This document shows positions 25,726 to 34,597 of a DNA stretch of 64,000 nt, one piece after another. The notes under the pieces were generated by a model that made no database searches, was not told where the DNA came from, and saw only the letters and a program-made list of their open reading frames with translations. Made by a program: the position numbers and the translations under genes. Origin of the DNA: ZC4RG20 sp963782445 (GTDB lineage: Bacteria; Pseudomonadota; Gammaproteobacteria; Steroidobacterales; Rariloculaceae); contig CAWAJM010000001.1 in NCBI GenBank assembly GCA_963782445.1, positions 310,001 to 374,000 of the forward strand, written 5' to 3'. Position 1 is the stretch's first letter, and each line of letters begins with the position of its first letter.

Positions 25726-26729
25726 AGCCACCCCCTGCGTGCAAGCAGCGCCGCGAGCAGCAGCAACGGGGGCAACAGCCAGACGCCATCGTTGCGCCAG
25801 TGCGCGACCTTGACGCTCGCGACGGGCGTGCTGCCGCCCCCGAGCGTGCGCGCGCTCGCCGCCTGCAGCGACGCGACCAGTCTCGGCAGCTCCGCAAGCG
25901 TGACGTAGCGGCCGCCGCCGGCCGTCGCGACGCGCTCCAGCGGATCCGGCTGCAAACGCGTCAGGACGCTGCGGCCTTTCGCATCGTGCACGAAGCCGCC
26001 GTGGCCGTCGGGCTCGGGCGCACCGGCCGCTGTGCCGATGCCGACGACGTCGACCGCCGCGCCCTGCTTGCGCAGGCGCTGCGCAACCAACATCGCCTGC
26101 GCCGGGTCGGCAAAGCCGTCCGTGAGCACGACGACGTGGGGATGGCGCGTCGCACCGGCCTTCAGCAGCCGGCCCGCGCTCGCGAGTGCCGGAGCGAGCG
26201 CGTCGCCGGGTGCGGGCATGATCTCGGGTGCGAGGGGCTGCAGCAGCGCGCGGATCGTTGCGACGTCGGTCGTGAGTGGCGCGACGGTGTGCGGCTCGTC
26301 GCCGAACACGACGAGGCCGACGCGCGCGTCCTCGGCGGCGGAGAGAACATCCTCGATCGCGTAGCGTGCGCGCGTGACGCGATTCGGCGCGAGGTCCGCC
26401 GCGTCCATCGAGGGCGAGAGGTCGAGCACGAGCATCCAGGCGGCGTGGGCGCGGAACGCCTGCGTGCGTTCCTGCTCCCAGGTCGGTCCGGCGAGGGCCG
26501 TGACGCCCAGCGTCCAGATCAGGCCGACGAGGAGCCAGGGCGACTCCCGTCGGCCTTCGCCTTCGCTGAGACGCAGCAGCGGCAGCAGCTGCGCGTCGAC
26601 GACTCTCGACCATCCGCCGTCGCGGCCCCGCCGGGCTTTGAGCCACAGCGCGGCGAGCCACAGTACCGGCAACGCGAGCAGCCAGGCCGGATGCAGGAAG
26701 TGAAAGTCGCTCAAGCGGTCAAGGCCCAT
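25722..26729 (-). CDS. batB: BatB, von Willebrand factor A membrane protein
   Basis: 335 residues with N-terminal and C-terminal transmembrane helices around a VWA domain. The MIDAS motif is DLSPS at residues 103-107, with TDGFAD as the later metal-binding Asp loop. The N-terminal DFHFLHPAWLLALPVLWL is the usual BatA/BatB signature. The start at 26729 lies inside the 3' end of batA (19-bp overlap). Confidence 0.92.
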   Translation of the reverse strand: MGLDRLSDFHFLHPAWLLALPVLWLAALWLKARRGRDGGWSRVVDAQLLPLLRLSEGEGRRESPWLLVGLIWTLGVTALAGPTWEQERTQAFRAHAAWMLVLDLSPSMDAADLAPNRVTRARYAIEDVLSAAEDARVGLVVFGDEPHTVAPLTTDVATIRALLQPLAPEIMPAPGDALAPALASAGRLLKAGATRHPHVVVLTDGFADPAQAMLVAQRLRKQGAAVDVVGIGTAAGAPEPDGHGGFVHDAKGRSVLTRLQPDPLERVATAGGGRYVTLAELPRLVASLQAASARTLGGGSTPVASVKVAHWRNDGVWLLPPLLLLAALLARRGWL

Positions 26730-27703
26730 GCGCGGTCTCCGAGGCTGGCTGCGGCCGGCAGGCTCAGCAGCAGGGCCAGGCCGAGCGGCCAGGAAAAGTA
26801 CTCGGTGGCCGGTCGCAGCCATTGCTTGCGGCCCGCGGCCGGCTCGAGCTTGTTGATCTCGCGATAGACGCCGGCGAGGGCTGTCGCGTCGGTCGCGCGA
26901 AAGTACTTGCCGCCCGTCGCCTTCGCGATCGCCTTCAGGGTCGGCTCGTCGAGATCGACGTTGCCGGCCGTGCCGAACAAGGTCTGCCGCGGCGGTGCGC
27001 CGACGCCGATCGTGTAGATGCGGATCCCGGCGGCGGCCGCGAATTGGGCGGCCTGCTTCGGCGGCATCGCGCCGGCGTCGTTCTGGCCGTCCGTCAGCAG
27101 GACGAGCACAGTCCGATGCGCGGCGTCCGAGCCGCCTCGTGAGCCCGGGCCCTCGGCGCGCAGCCGCTTGATGGCGAGCCCGATCGCATCGCCGATCGCC
27201 GTGTTCGTGCCGGCCACACCGATGACGGCCTCGTCCAGAAATTCGTGGACGGTCGCGAGATCCGCGGTCAACGGCGCCTGCAGGTAAGGCTCGCTGCCGA
27301 ACAGGATGAGCCCGACACGATCGCCGTGGCGCTCGTCGATGAACCGGCCGGCCACCTGCTGCACGACCTGAAGACGCGTCGCGCCATTGGCCATGTCCTG
27401 CGTCGCCATGGAGCCGGAGACGTCGACGGCGAGCAGCAGCCGGCGGCCCGTGGTCGGCACGGGCACGGGTGCGCCGAGCCATTGCGGCCGCATGGCGGCG
27501 CCGACGAGCAGCAGCCAGACCAGGCCGAACAGCACGCGGGCGCGCATGGACCCGGCACGCGCGCCGGGCGCCTGCGGCGCGAACGCCGCGGCAAACGGCA
27601 CGAACACGGTCGCACCCTGCGGCTCGACGGCGCGCCGCAGGCGGTAGAGCAGCCACGGCAGCGGCGCGAGCACAGCCATCCAGGGCCATGCGATATGAAT
27701 CAT
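26711..27703 (-). CDS. batA: BatA, von Willebrand factor A membrane protein
   Basis: 330 residues: N-terminal helices (IAWPWMAVLAPLPWLLYRL), VWA domain with MIDAS motif DVSGS at residues 94-98 and LLTDGQND, and a last transmembrane helix (YFSWPLGLALLLSLPAA). VWA proteins of this operon bind partner proteins in a metal-dependent way and are thought to work with the MoxR chaperone. ATG at 27703 overlaps the stop of the DUF4381 gene as ATGA. Confidence 0.92.
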   Translation of the reverse strand: MIHIAWPWMAVLAPLPWLLYRLRRAVEPQGATVFVPFAAAFAPQAPGARAGSMRARVLFGLVWLLLVGAAMRPQWLGAPVPVPTTGRRLLLAVDVSGSMATQDMANGATRLQVVQQVAGRFIDERHGDRVGLILFGSEPYLQAPLTADLATVHEFLDEAVIGVAGTNTAIGDAIGLAIKRLRAEGPGSRGGSDAAHRTVLVLLTDGQNDAGAMPPKQAAQFAAAAGIRIYTIGVGAPPRQTLFGTAGNVDLDEPTLKAIAKATGGKYFRATDATALAGVYREINKLEPAAGRKQWLRPATEYFSWPLGLALLLSLPAAASLGDRAWALTA

Positions 27704-28182
27704 GCCGATTTCCTCGCAGGCTCGTTGCGTGCGGCGGCGCGGACGAAGGCGGCGGCGCCTTTGAGCCAGCGTTCCCGCTCGTCGCGCACGCGGCCGCCGA
27801 AGGCCGCCGCGAGCAGCGAGCGGCCCGCGTCGCCCGCCAGCAGCTCGCCGCCCTCGCTGCCGACGAAGACGAGCCAAGCCTCGCCGCCGAGCCGCGCGAC
27901 GCGGTCGGTTCCGAACACGGCGATCGCGAAACGCCGCAGCAGGTTCTCGACGGCCTGCGCGAGCGCGGGCGCTTCGGCGTCGGCGGCTTCGATGCGTTTG
28001 AGCTCGCGCAGCGCGAGGCGGCGGCGCAGCCGGTAGGGGTCGCGCCGCCACCACCAGGCGAGGCCGGCCGCGGCCGCGAGCGCGACGCCTGCGGCCGCCC
28101 ACCAGCCCGGCGCGAGCGGCCACCAGCCGGGCGCGGGCGGCGCGTGTGCAGGCGCAAGCTGCGACAGCCAGTCCGTGCTCAT
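27700..28182 (-). CDS. DUF4381 membrane protein of the MoxR/Bat operon
   Basis: 160 residues with one N-terminal transmembrane helix (WWAAAGVALAAAAGLAWWW), then a helical soluble domain (YRLRRRLALRELKRIEA; LAQAVENLLRRFAIAVFG; GEAWLVFVG). This is the DUF4381 protein found between DUF58 and BatA in gammaproteobacterial Bat operons; its role is unknown. Both ends overlap neighbours by four bases (ATGA), giving tight translational coupling. Confidence 0.87.
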   Translation of the reverse strand: MSTDWLSQLAPAHAPPAPGWWPLAPGWWAAAGVALAAAAGLAWWWRRDPYRLRRRLALRELKRIEAADAEAPALAQAVENLLRRFAIAVFGTDRVARLGGEAWLVFVGSEGGELLAGDAGRSLLAAAFGGRVRDERERWLKGAAAFVRAAARNEPARKSA

Positions 28183-29081
28183 GCCGCGTAGCGCCTCGGC
28201 GGCAGCAGCTGCCGCAAGGTATCCTGCGCGTCCGCCGCCGTATCGAGCCGCGCCGCGGGCGTGACGATGCGGTCGGCGAGCCGCTGGACACAGGCTTCGC
28301 GCTCGCGCCACGCGGCAAGCCAGCCCTCGCGCAGGCGCCCCCCCTCCACGATGCGCGCGCGACGGCCGGGGCGGCCGACGCGAAAGCGGCCGTCCGGCAG
28401 GCCCTGCTCCTCGAGCGGGTCGGTGATCCAGAATAGCCGGCACTCGCCGTGCGCGGCGAGCTGTGCGCACAGCGTCTCGGTCCGCTCGCCGGCGTCGGCG
28501 AAATCGCTGAGCAGCAGCACGGTGCTGCCGGGCTGCACGAGGGGCAGCAGCGTCTGCAGCGCGGCATCGACGTTACCTTCGACGGCGGGCCCCGGGGCCG
28601 TGGGCTGCGACTCGAGCAGGGCGGCCAGTAGGGGCAGCACGCCCGCTTCGCGCGCGCGCGGCGCGAAGATGCGGAAGTCGGGGGCGGCGCCGATCACGGC
28701 GCCGATGCGGTCGCCGCCGACGGCCGCCGTCCAGGCGAGCAGCGCGGCCGCGCGCACGAGCAGCGCGGATTTGGGCTGGCGTCGGGTGCCGAAGAACAGC
28801 GCCGGCTGCAGATCGGCGAGCAGCCAGACGGCGCGCTCGCGTTCCTCGCGAAACAGCTTCGTGTGGGGGCGGCCGCGGCGGGCGGTGACGCGCCAGTCGA
28901 TGGTCCGCGGATCGTCGCCCGCCACGTAGGGCCGCACCTCCTGGAACTCGAGGCCGCGGCCCCGGTGCGCGCTGCGGTGCCCGCCCTGCAGTGGGGCGCG
29001 GGCGAGCCCGCGGCCGCGCAGGGCGAGGCCCTGCGCGGCACCGCGCAGAGCGAGCAGCTCGGCGAGATCCGGCAGGATCAT
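28179..29081 (-). CDS. DUF58 protein of the MoxR/Bat operon
   Basis: 300 residues, cytoplasmic, with the DUF58 hallmark GRGLEFQEVRPYVAGDDPRT followed by IDWRVTARRGRPHTKLF. DUF58 proteins carry a degenerate VWA-like fold and accompany MoxR ATPases. ATG at 29081 overlaps the moxR stop (ATGA), and its own stop overlaps the DUF4381 start. The adjacent open frame upstream is out of family and is not used. Confidence 0.92.
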   Translation of the reverse strand: MILPDLAELLALRGAAQGLALRGRGLARAPLQGGHRSAHRGRGLEFQEVRPYVAGDDPRTIDWRVTARRGRPHTKLFREERERAVWLLADLQPALFFGTRRQPKSALLVRAAALLAWTAAVGGDRIGAVIGAAPDFRIFAPRAREAGVLPLLAALLESQPTAPGPAVEGNVDAALQTLLPLVQPGSTVLLLSDFADAGERTETLCAQLAAHGECRLFWITDPLEEQGLPDGRFRVGRPGRRARIVEGGRLREGWLAAWREREACVQRLADRIVTPAARLDTAADAQDTLRQLLPPRRYAA

Positions 29082-30094
29082 GGGGCCGGGACCTTGCCGA
29101 GCAGTTCCTCGACGCAGGCCTGGGCGCTGACGCCGCGCGCGACGGCACCGTAGTCGAGCAGCAGGCGGTGGCGGAGCGCGTCGGGGGCGATGTTCTGCAC
29201 ATCCTCCGGGCTCACGTAGTCGCGCCCGTCGAGCCAGGCGACGGCACGCGCGCCGCGCTCGATGGCGATCGCGGCGCGCGGACTCGCGCCCCAGCGCAGC
29301 CACTCGCCGAGCCGGGTGCTGTAGGGCTCCGGCCGGCGCGTCGCGTCGACGAGCGCGGCGATGTATTCGGCGACAGGCTCGGAGAGCGTCACGTCCAGCA
29401 CTTCCCGGCGCGCGACCATGACGGTCTCCTGGCTCAGCCGCTGCGCGGGCGGCGGCAGCTCCTGCTGAGTGATGGCTTCATGGCGCGCGAGGGCCATGAT
29501 CTTCAAGGTCGTGGCGCGATCGGGGTAGTCCACGAGCGCGTGCAGCATGAAACGGTCGAGCTGCGCCTCGGGCAGCGGGTAAGTGCCCTCCTGCTCGAGC
29601 GGGTTCTGCGTCGCCATGACGAGAAAGAGCTGCGGCAGCGCGTAGCTCGAGGCCCCGACGCTGATCTGCCGTTCCGCCATGGCTTCGAGCAGGGCGGACT
29701 GGACCTTGGCGGGTGCCCGGTTGACCTCGTCGGCCAGAATCAGGTTGTGGAACAGGGGGCCGCGCTGGAAACGGAAGGCGCCTTCCTCGGGGCGGTAGAT
29801 GTCCGAGCCCGTGAGGTCCGCGGGCAGCAGATCCGGCGTGAATTGCACGCGCTGGAAGTCCCCTTCGATGGCATGCGCGAGGGCCTTGATGGCGCGCGTC
29901 TTGGCGAGGCCGGGCGGCCCCTCGACGAGCAGGTGACCGTCGGCCAGCAGCACGATGAGCAGGCGCTCGACGAGCGTCTGCTGGCCGATGATTTGCTGGG
30001 CTAGATAGTCTCTTAGGCGCACGAACGCGTTTTGCGCGGCACTCTCGTCCCGCGCGTCCTGCGCAGCGGCGGGGTGGCTGCTGCCAATGTTCAT
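29078..30094 (-). CDS. moxR: MoxR-family AAA+ ATPase
   Basis: 338 residues. Walker A is GPPGLAKT at residues 59-66, Walker B lies near LILADEVNRAP (118-128), and sensor 1 is in MATQNP. MoxR ATPases act as chaperones that mature or insert cofactors in partner proteins, here probably the VWA proteins BatA/BatB. The start at 30094 is chosen over an upstream ATG because GAGGAG lies at the right distance. This is the first gene of a seven-gene unit, so its promoter should lie in 30095-30300. Confidence 0.94.
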   Translation of the reverse strand: MNIGSSHPAAAQDARDESAAQNAFVRLRDYLAQQIIGQQTLVERLLIVLLADGHLLVEGPPGLAKTRAIKALAHAIEGDFQRVQFTPDLLPADLTGSDIYRPEEGAFRFQRGPLFHNLILADEVNRAPAKVQSALLEAMAERQISVGASSYALPQLFLVMATQNPLEQEGTYPLPEAQLDRFMLHALVDYPDRATTLKIMALARHEAITQQELPPPAQRLSQETVMVARREVLDVTLSEPVAEYIAALVDATRRPEPYSTRLGEWLRWGASPRAAIAIERGARAVAWLDGRDYVSPEDVQNIAPDALRHRLLLDYGAVARGVSAQACVEELLGKVPAP

Positions 30095-30608
30095 TCTGAG
30101 GCTCCTCGCTGTCATCGCGGCCGAAGGCACGGGCCTGCGGCGGGATTGGGGGTCCGGTCGGGATCGCGTTCGCCGGCAGGCGGGAGCACGCGCTCAGGGT
30201 GGAGCGAGCTGATGAACAATAAGGCATGTGCAAACGCTCGGGTTCATGGCCGGGCGTTCTCGCATGGTTCCATTCGCATCTCTCGGGTGCGGACGCGCAG
30301 GCCCGCTTTTCTCCTGTTTGCCCGATGGACCGCGGTAAGGCCCCCTAAGTTCCGACAGCGGCGGGCCGAAGGGGTTCGGCGGGCGGCGTTCCAAAGCCGC
30401 TCGCCGGCGGCCCGAAGCATTTTGCGACGGCCGCAATTCTGCGGCCGCGATCGCCGCGAGCACGGCTTCGGGCGTCGAGACGGCAAAATTCGCGCCGTGA
30501 TGCTCGCCGGCGCCGATGAAATTGACGCGGGCGCGGTTCGGCGGCTTGCAGGAATGCGTCATGGGCCCGCCCCGCGCGCGGCAGGGGCGGGCACTCAGGC
30601 ATACGCGC
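30095..30608. other. Intergenic region upstream of moxR
   Basis: Holds no gene I can support. A minus-strand frame of 122 codons (30194-30562) begins plausibly but loses coding character and matches nothing I know. A perfect 8-bp hairpin CGGCCGCA (30428-30435) / TGCGGCCG (30440-30447) with a 4-base loop could end the Bax-inhibitor transcript. The moxR operon promoter must lie in the 30095-30250 part, but I cannot fix its boxes. Confidence 0.4.
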
Positions 30609-31370
30609 TCAGCGGCGGTTGCCGAGGAAACGCAGCAGGAACAGGAACAGGTTGATGAAGTCGAGGTAGAGACTCAGCGCGCCCATGACTTCTTTGCGGC
30701 CGGAGACCGTGCCGTCGTCGTTGACGTCGTACATCGCCCGGATTCGCTGCGTATCCCAGGCCGTGAGGCCGGCGAAAATCAGCACGCCGACGGCGCTGAT
30801 GACGAAGTCTAGGCCCGAGCTCTTGAGGAACATATTCACGACCATGGCGAGGATCAGCCCGAACAAACCCATGACGAGGAATGAGCCGATCGGCGAGAGA
30901 TCGCGCTGCGTCGTGTATCCGTAGAAGCTCAGTGCGCCGAACGAGGCCGCGGAGATAAAGAATGTCCGCGCGATGGAGGCGTGCGTGTAAGTCAGAAATA
31001 TCGACGACAGCATGACGCCGAGCAGGCCCGCATAGAGCAGGAACAGCCCGAGCGCCGTACTCGGCTGCAGGCGATTGATCCGGAAGCTGATGAAGAATAC
31101 GAGGCCGAGCGTGCCGAGCAGGAGCACCAGCATGAGTGGGCCGCCGAAAATCGTCCGTCCGAAAGGCGTCAGCGCCAGCTGCCCCGACGTGGTCACCTGT
31201 ACGGCGGCGCTGTAGGTCAGCCACGCCGCGATACCCGTCAACGCCACACCCGAGGCCATGTAGTTGTAGACGCGGATCATGTAGGCACGAAGCCCTGCGG
31301 CATCGCGCACTGTGGCCTGCTGCCGGCCGAAGGCCGGGCGGGCGGGGAAATTGCGGTCGTAATCAGACAT
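30609..31370 (-). CDS. Bax inhibitor-1 / YccA family membrane protein
   Basis: 253 residues with seven predicted transmembrane helices. Typical family features are LRAYMIRVYNYMASGVALTG at the first helix, and a C-terminal region AWDTQRIRAMYDV followed by GALSLYLDFINLFLFLLRFL. YccA-type proteins interact with FtsH and may leak Ca2+ in a pH-dependent way through conserved Asp residues, one of which is in AWDTQ. It is monocistronic. The start at 31370 follows a weak GAGAG. Confidence 0.93.
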   Translation of the reverse strand: MSDYDRNFPARPAFGRQQATVRDAAGLRAYMIRVYNYMASGVALTGIAAWLTYSAAVQVTTSGQLALTPFGRTIFGGPLMLVLLLGTLGLVFFISFRINRLQPSTALGLFLLYAGLLGVMLSSIFLTYTHASIARTFFISAASFGALSFYGYTTQRDLSPIGSFLVMGLFGLILAMVVNMFLKSSGLDFVISAVGVLIFAGLTAWDTQRIRAMYDVNDDGTVSGRKEVMGALSLYLDFINLFLFLLRFLGNRR

Positions 31371-31978
31371 CGCGCTACTCTCTCTTATCCGGTTCGTCCG
31401 GGCCACGAAGGCTTGACTCATGCGGCGGTGCGGCCGCAGAGGCCGCGCCTGCCAAGCCCAATGCTACTGTCCGCGGCCCGGGAAGGCCAGCAAACAGGCC
31501 GTCCTTCCGCCCCCGAAGCCCGGCTCGTCCTGCCTTTCGGGGCCGACGATCGCCTTATAAAAGACACGTCTCGATCCGTAGAAGTTCCGCCCGCCCGCAG
31601 CCCTCCTGCCTGCCGGCGCGGCGGGGTCGGCCGGTGAGTGCGCGCTTCGCGAGGCGCCGTCCCGGCGCGCGCCGGGACGGCCGCCCGCTCAGCGGTTCGG
31701 CCCTTGGAGCTGTTCCGCGCGTGTGTGGCCGTGCGGACCCGAATAGCTGTTTTGCCCGAAGCGCCCGTACGAGTAGCCGGACTCGCGGGGACGAGAGAGA
31801 TTGGGGAGGGACGGCTGCGTGACGGCCAGCGCCGGCGTGGCTCATTACTATATGCGCGGTCCAAGGATCGAATCGGCGCACGCGCGCCCATGCATTGCGC
31901 GCCGAGGGCCGCACGGCCCTCGGCATTGCGTTCGAACGGAGTCGGCTCGGCCGGCGGCCGGCGAGGTCGGGCGGACGC
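31371..31978. other. Intergenic region without a supported gene
   Basis: About 600 bp between the Bax-inhibitor gene and the small proline-rich protein gene. All open frames here are short, Arg-rich and of shadow type. No RNA gene or repeat is recognised. It is the longest apparently empty stretch in the window and may hold a small RNA that I cannot see. Confidence 0.35.
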
Positions 31979-32320
31979 CTAGGGGGTCGTAGCCGACTGA
32001 AGCTCCTGGTGCGCGCCCAGCTCGCGTGCGGCGCCCGAGACGGTTTTGACCGGCGCTTCGGCGGGCGGCGGCTCGGGATTCGAGAGCTGCGGCGCGGGCG
32101 GCGAGATGCTGGGCGGCGCCTCGAGCAGCGGCGGCGGGGCCACCTTGTGCGGCAGCAGCGGCACGGGGTCGGGCAAACGCGCTGCGGCGACGATTTCTTG
32201 AATCGGGCTGGTGTCGCCGGCCGCGTTCTTGGCCTTGACGCCGTCCGTCGGTTCGCCCGCGGCCGCCATGCCGCAGCACGCGGCCGCAATGAGACCGAAT
32301 AGGACATAACCTGCTTTCAT
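31979..32320 (-). CDS. Small secreted proline-rich protein
   Basis: 113 residues with a signal peptide (MKAGYVLFGLIAAACCGMAA). There are two Cys at 15-16, but the lipobox is imperfect. The mature part is Pro/Glu/Ala-rich (PPPLLEAPPSISPPAPQLSN) and probably disordered. AAGGGAG lies 8 bases before the ATG at 32320, a strong start. No family is recognised; it could be a TonB-like linker or periplasmic spacer. Confidence 0.65.
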   Translation of the reverse strand: MKAGYVLFGLIAAACCGMAAAGEPTDGVKAKNAAGDTSPIQEIVAAARLPDPVPLLPHKVAPPPLLEAPPSISPPAPQLSNPEPPPAEAPVKTVSGAARELGAHQELQSATTP

Positions 32321-32403
32321 GGCAGTGCTCCCTTGTCCTCGGCAGGAATCGATGTTCGGTGCGACTGCCGCACCGGATCGGGAAATGTAGCCGACACAAT
32401 AAT

Positions 32404-32417
32404 ATCTCATACGAGAT
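32404..32417. promoter_or_regulatory. Short inverted repeat in AT-rich patch (possible operator)
   Basis: ATCTC-atac-GAGAT lies in one of the few AT-rich stretches of the window, about 85-100 bp upstream of the small secreted proline-rich gene. On the minus strand TATTAT overlaps it as a possible -10 box. Arms of only five bases could arise by chance. Confidence 0.25.
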
Positions 32418-32665
32418 GATAGGCATGTGAATCCGGTCACGAAATGCCGGCCGCCGGCATGCCGACGCATCGCGCCCGTAGACTCGATTTTGCGCGGCGT
32501 ACAGTGCGAAAGGACCTGCCTCATCGGCTTTCGTCCCGCCGGGCGGCCTCTGGAGATGCCTGTGCTACGATTCGCACCGTCACTGCCCGGACAGACGCCT
32601 AGCGAAGCCGTGAATCGATCGGTTTATGTCAACCGTGGGGTCGCCTGCATCCGCGGGGTCTCGTT

Positions 32666-33385
32666 TTGAGCCGCTCCCGGCGCACACTCCTGGAAACCTC
32701 GCTCTCGTTGCTCGCCGCACCGCCCTGGTGGCTGTCGGCGCTGCTCGCTTTCGCCAGTTTCGCCGTCATGGGGGCGCTCGCGCGTGCCGGTTCCGCGGCC
32801 TTCGAGAATGCGCATCGTGCCGGTACGGCGTTCATTTTTCAGACCCTGCTGATCGCGGCGAGATTCGGGCAGGTCGTCATGCCGTGCCTGTTCGTTTTCG
32901 GGGCGACCCTTGTAGTCGCGCGCAGGCTCAAGGCCGCCGGGGCCGGCGCGGGCCTTACGCCCACGGGCGTTCCCCCGGGCGCTCCGCGTCCCTTCACGAG
33001 TCCGCTAACCGCAGGCGGCGCCTTGAGCCGGCGCGAGTTCGCAGCCTTGGCCGCGGAGGTCTATAGGCGGCAGGGCTATGAGATCGAAGCGACCCTGGAC
33101 CGGGAGGACGGCGGCGTCGACATCGTGCTGCGTCGAAAAGGGGCCCGTTACCTCGTGCGCTGCAAGGCCGTCTCGGCCCGGGGCGCGGGAAGCGCTGCCG
33201 GCGATACGGAAGCCTCAGAAGCCGACGTGCTGGACCGCGCGGCCGCTCATGATCACGAATCCGCTGGCACGCTCGACTCCGCCGACGGCATAGTCGAAGA
33301 CGTAAGTGCGCTCGATGCGCAGCGCGCCCCCGTCGAGTCGCGGGCGCAGCTTGGCCAAGGCAACGGTTCCATCGAGAAATTGTAG
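32666..33385 (+). CDS. Membrane protein with Mrr-like restriction endonuclease domain, probably 3'-truncated
   Basis: Two transmembrane helices (about residues 15-40 and 55-82) precede an Mrr_cat-like nuclease core at 115-170: LSRREFAALAAEVYRRQGYE, then EDGGVDIVLRRKGARYLVRCK, with the catalytic D-x-x-QxK pattern appearing as GGVDIV and VRCK (Arg replaces the usual Gln). Membrane-anchored Mrr-type proteins are common and not proven restriction enzymes. After VRCK the family sequence ends and the frame runs antisense through the DUF3301 gene, so the 3' end is probably lost. The start codon is TTG. Confidence 0.6.
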   Translation: MSRSRRTLLETSLSLLAAPPWWLSALLAFASFAVMGALARAGSAAFENAHRAGTAFIFQTLLIAARFGQVVMPCLFVFGATLVVARRLKAAGAGAGLTPTGVPPGAPRPFTSPLTAGGALSRREFAALAAEVYRRQGYEIEATLDREDGGVDIVLRRKGARYLVRCKAVSARGAGSAAGDTEASEADVLDRAAAHDHESAGTLDSADGIVEDVSALDAQRAPVESRAQLGQGNGSIEKL

Positions 33386-33508
33386 ATCCCGCCGCTCGCA
33401 GGCATCCATCGCCACGCGGTTCGCCGTCTCGCGCGCGCGCATGCCGTCGTTCCAGATGCCCGCTGCCGCGATCGCGAGCGCGAGCAGGGCCAGGGCCGTG
33501 AAGCTCAG
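33215..33508 (-). CDS. DUF3301 protein with no standard start codon
   Basis: About 97 residues. An N-terminal helix (SFTALALLALAIAAAGIW) is followed by ARETANRVAMDACERRDLQF, LDGTVALAKLRPRLDGGALR and YVFDYAVGGVERASGF, a clear DUF3301 pattern (a small gammaproteobacterial membrane protein of unknown role). The frame upstream runs into the stop of the broken GFA gene at 33530-33532 without any ATG, GTG or TTG; CTG at 33508 is the only reasonable start. The first ATG (33442) would remove the helix. It overlaps the end of the Mrr-like frame on the other strand. Confidence 0.62.
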   Translation of the reverse strand: MSFTALALLALAIAAAGIWNDGMRARETANRVAMDACERRDLQFLDGTVALAKLRPRLDGGALRIERTYVFDYAVGGVERASGFVIMSGRAVQHVGF

Positions 33509-33529
33509 CGGGGCGTCCTCGGAGTCGCT

Positions 33530-33771
33530 TCAAGCCGGCGGACCTGCCGCGAACTGCGGCAGGTCGTCCGCGATCTCGAACCACGGCGCCTTGGAGGCGA
33601 CATAGATGTGGGCCTGCGGCCCCATGCCGGGGTGCGTATCAAGCGTGCCCGCCGGAACGACGGCTGCGCCGCGGGCCCGCGAGACTTGCGGCGCCTTGCC
33701 GCCGCAAACCGTGCAGAACGCGACCGTAACTCGTAACGGACAGCGCCGCACAGACAGGTTCCACGCGTCAC
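33530..33771 (-). pseudogene. GFA-domain gene with internal deletion
   Basis: The N-terminus VTRGTCLCGAVRYEL is a GFA start, but it is followed at once, in another frame, by VAFCTVCGGKAPQVSRARGA and the normal C-terminus (AHIYVASKAPWFEIADDL). About 50-60 residues containing the CHCxxC zinc motif are missing and the frame is shifted. It is closest in pattern to the second domain of the tandem GFA protein at 1025-1882. Confidence 0.7.
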
Positions 33772-33928
33772 GGCCGGCCTCCCCGGAGCGGATCTCGAGC
33801 GCATAGTACTGCCTCGGCGCCGCGCGCGGCGACTCGCGCGCCCGGGCCGCGCTCGCGGCCGTTCGACAAGGGCGCGCACAGCCGTCAAGCTGGGCGGAGA
33901 AGCGCCCAAGCGGGAGTGGCGACGAGGG

Positions 33929-34561
33929 TACCGCCCCGCCCGACTCGACGAGCATGTGCCGATCGAGGACACCGTCGGCGCCATCGCCGAGCTCGTCCAG
34001 GCGGGCTATGTCCGCTACATCGGCCTTTCGGAAGTCTCGGCCGCGACCGTCGCTCGGGCTCGCGCCGTGCATCCGATCGTGGACCTGCAGATCGAGTACT
34101 CCGTCTTGGAGCGCAACGTCGAGCGGGAGACCCTGCCGGCCCTGCGCGAGACGGGCGTGGCCGTCACGGCCTACGGCGTACTGTCGCGCGGGCTGCTGAG
34201 CGGACACTGGCGCGGCGCGGACGCGGCCGGGCGCGGCGACATGCGCGCACGGTTCCCGCGTTTCGCGGCCGAGAATCTCGCGACGAACCTCGAGCTCGTC
34301 GATGCCCTGGCCGCGCTCGCGGCGGAGGTCGGCGCCACGCCTGCGCAGCTCGCCATCGCCTGGGTGCTCGCGCGCGGCGACGACATCGTCCCGCTCGTCG
34401 GCGCGCGCCGCCCCGATCAGGTCGAGACGGCGCTGCGGGCACTCGAGCTGCGGCTCGAGCGCGACGTCCTCGCGGCCGTCGAGCGCGCGGCGCCGGCGGC
34501 TCAGGTCGCCGGCACGCGCTACCCAACCGAGCACATGGCCGGGCTCGACAGCGAGCGCTGA
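33929..34561 (+). pseudogene. Aldo/keto reductase, 5'-truncated
   Basis: The C-terminal two thirds of an aldo/keto reductase of the YajO/IolS-like type: YRPARLDEHVPIEDTVGAIA, GYVRYIGLSEVSAATVARA, TAYGVLSRGLLSGHW, QLAIAWVLARG and the NADP-binding end VPLVGARRPDQVETAL. Family similarity starts abruptly at Tyr near 33929. The first roughly 100 residues, with the catalytic Asp, Tyr and Lys, are missing. A GTG at 33956 could still initiate, but the product would be inactive. Confidence 0.78.
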
Positions 34562-34597
34562 GCCCGGGTCTGGCCCTCGAAGGCGGGCGAGCCGGCG

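Noticed and set aside
25722..28157. An 811-codon minus-strand frame running from the DUF4381 gene into batB
   Set aside because: Only its last 335 codons are BatB. The rest is antisense-like shadow of batA and DUF4381, which have proper starts and ATGA overlaps.
30194..30562. A 122-codon minus-strand frame upstream of moxR
   Set aside because: The first 50 codons look plausible but the rest is low-complexity Pro/Arg sequence. There is no ribosome site or known family.
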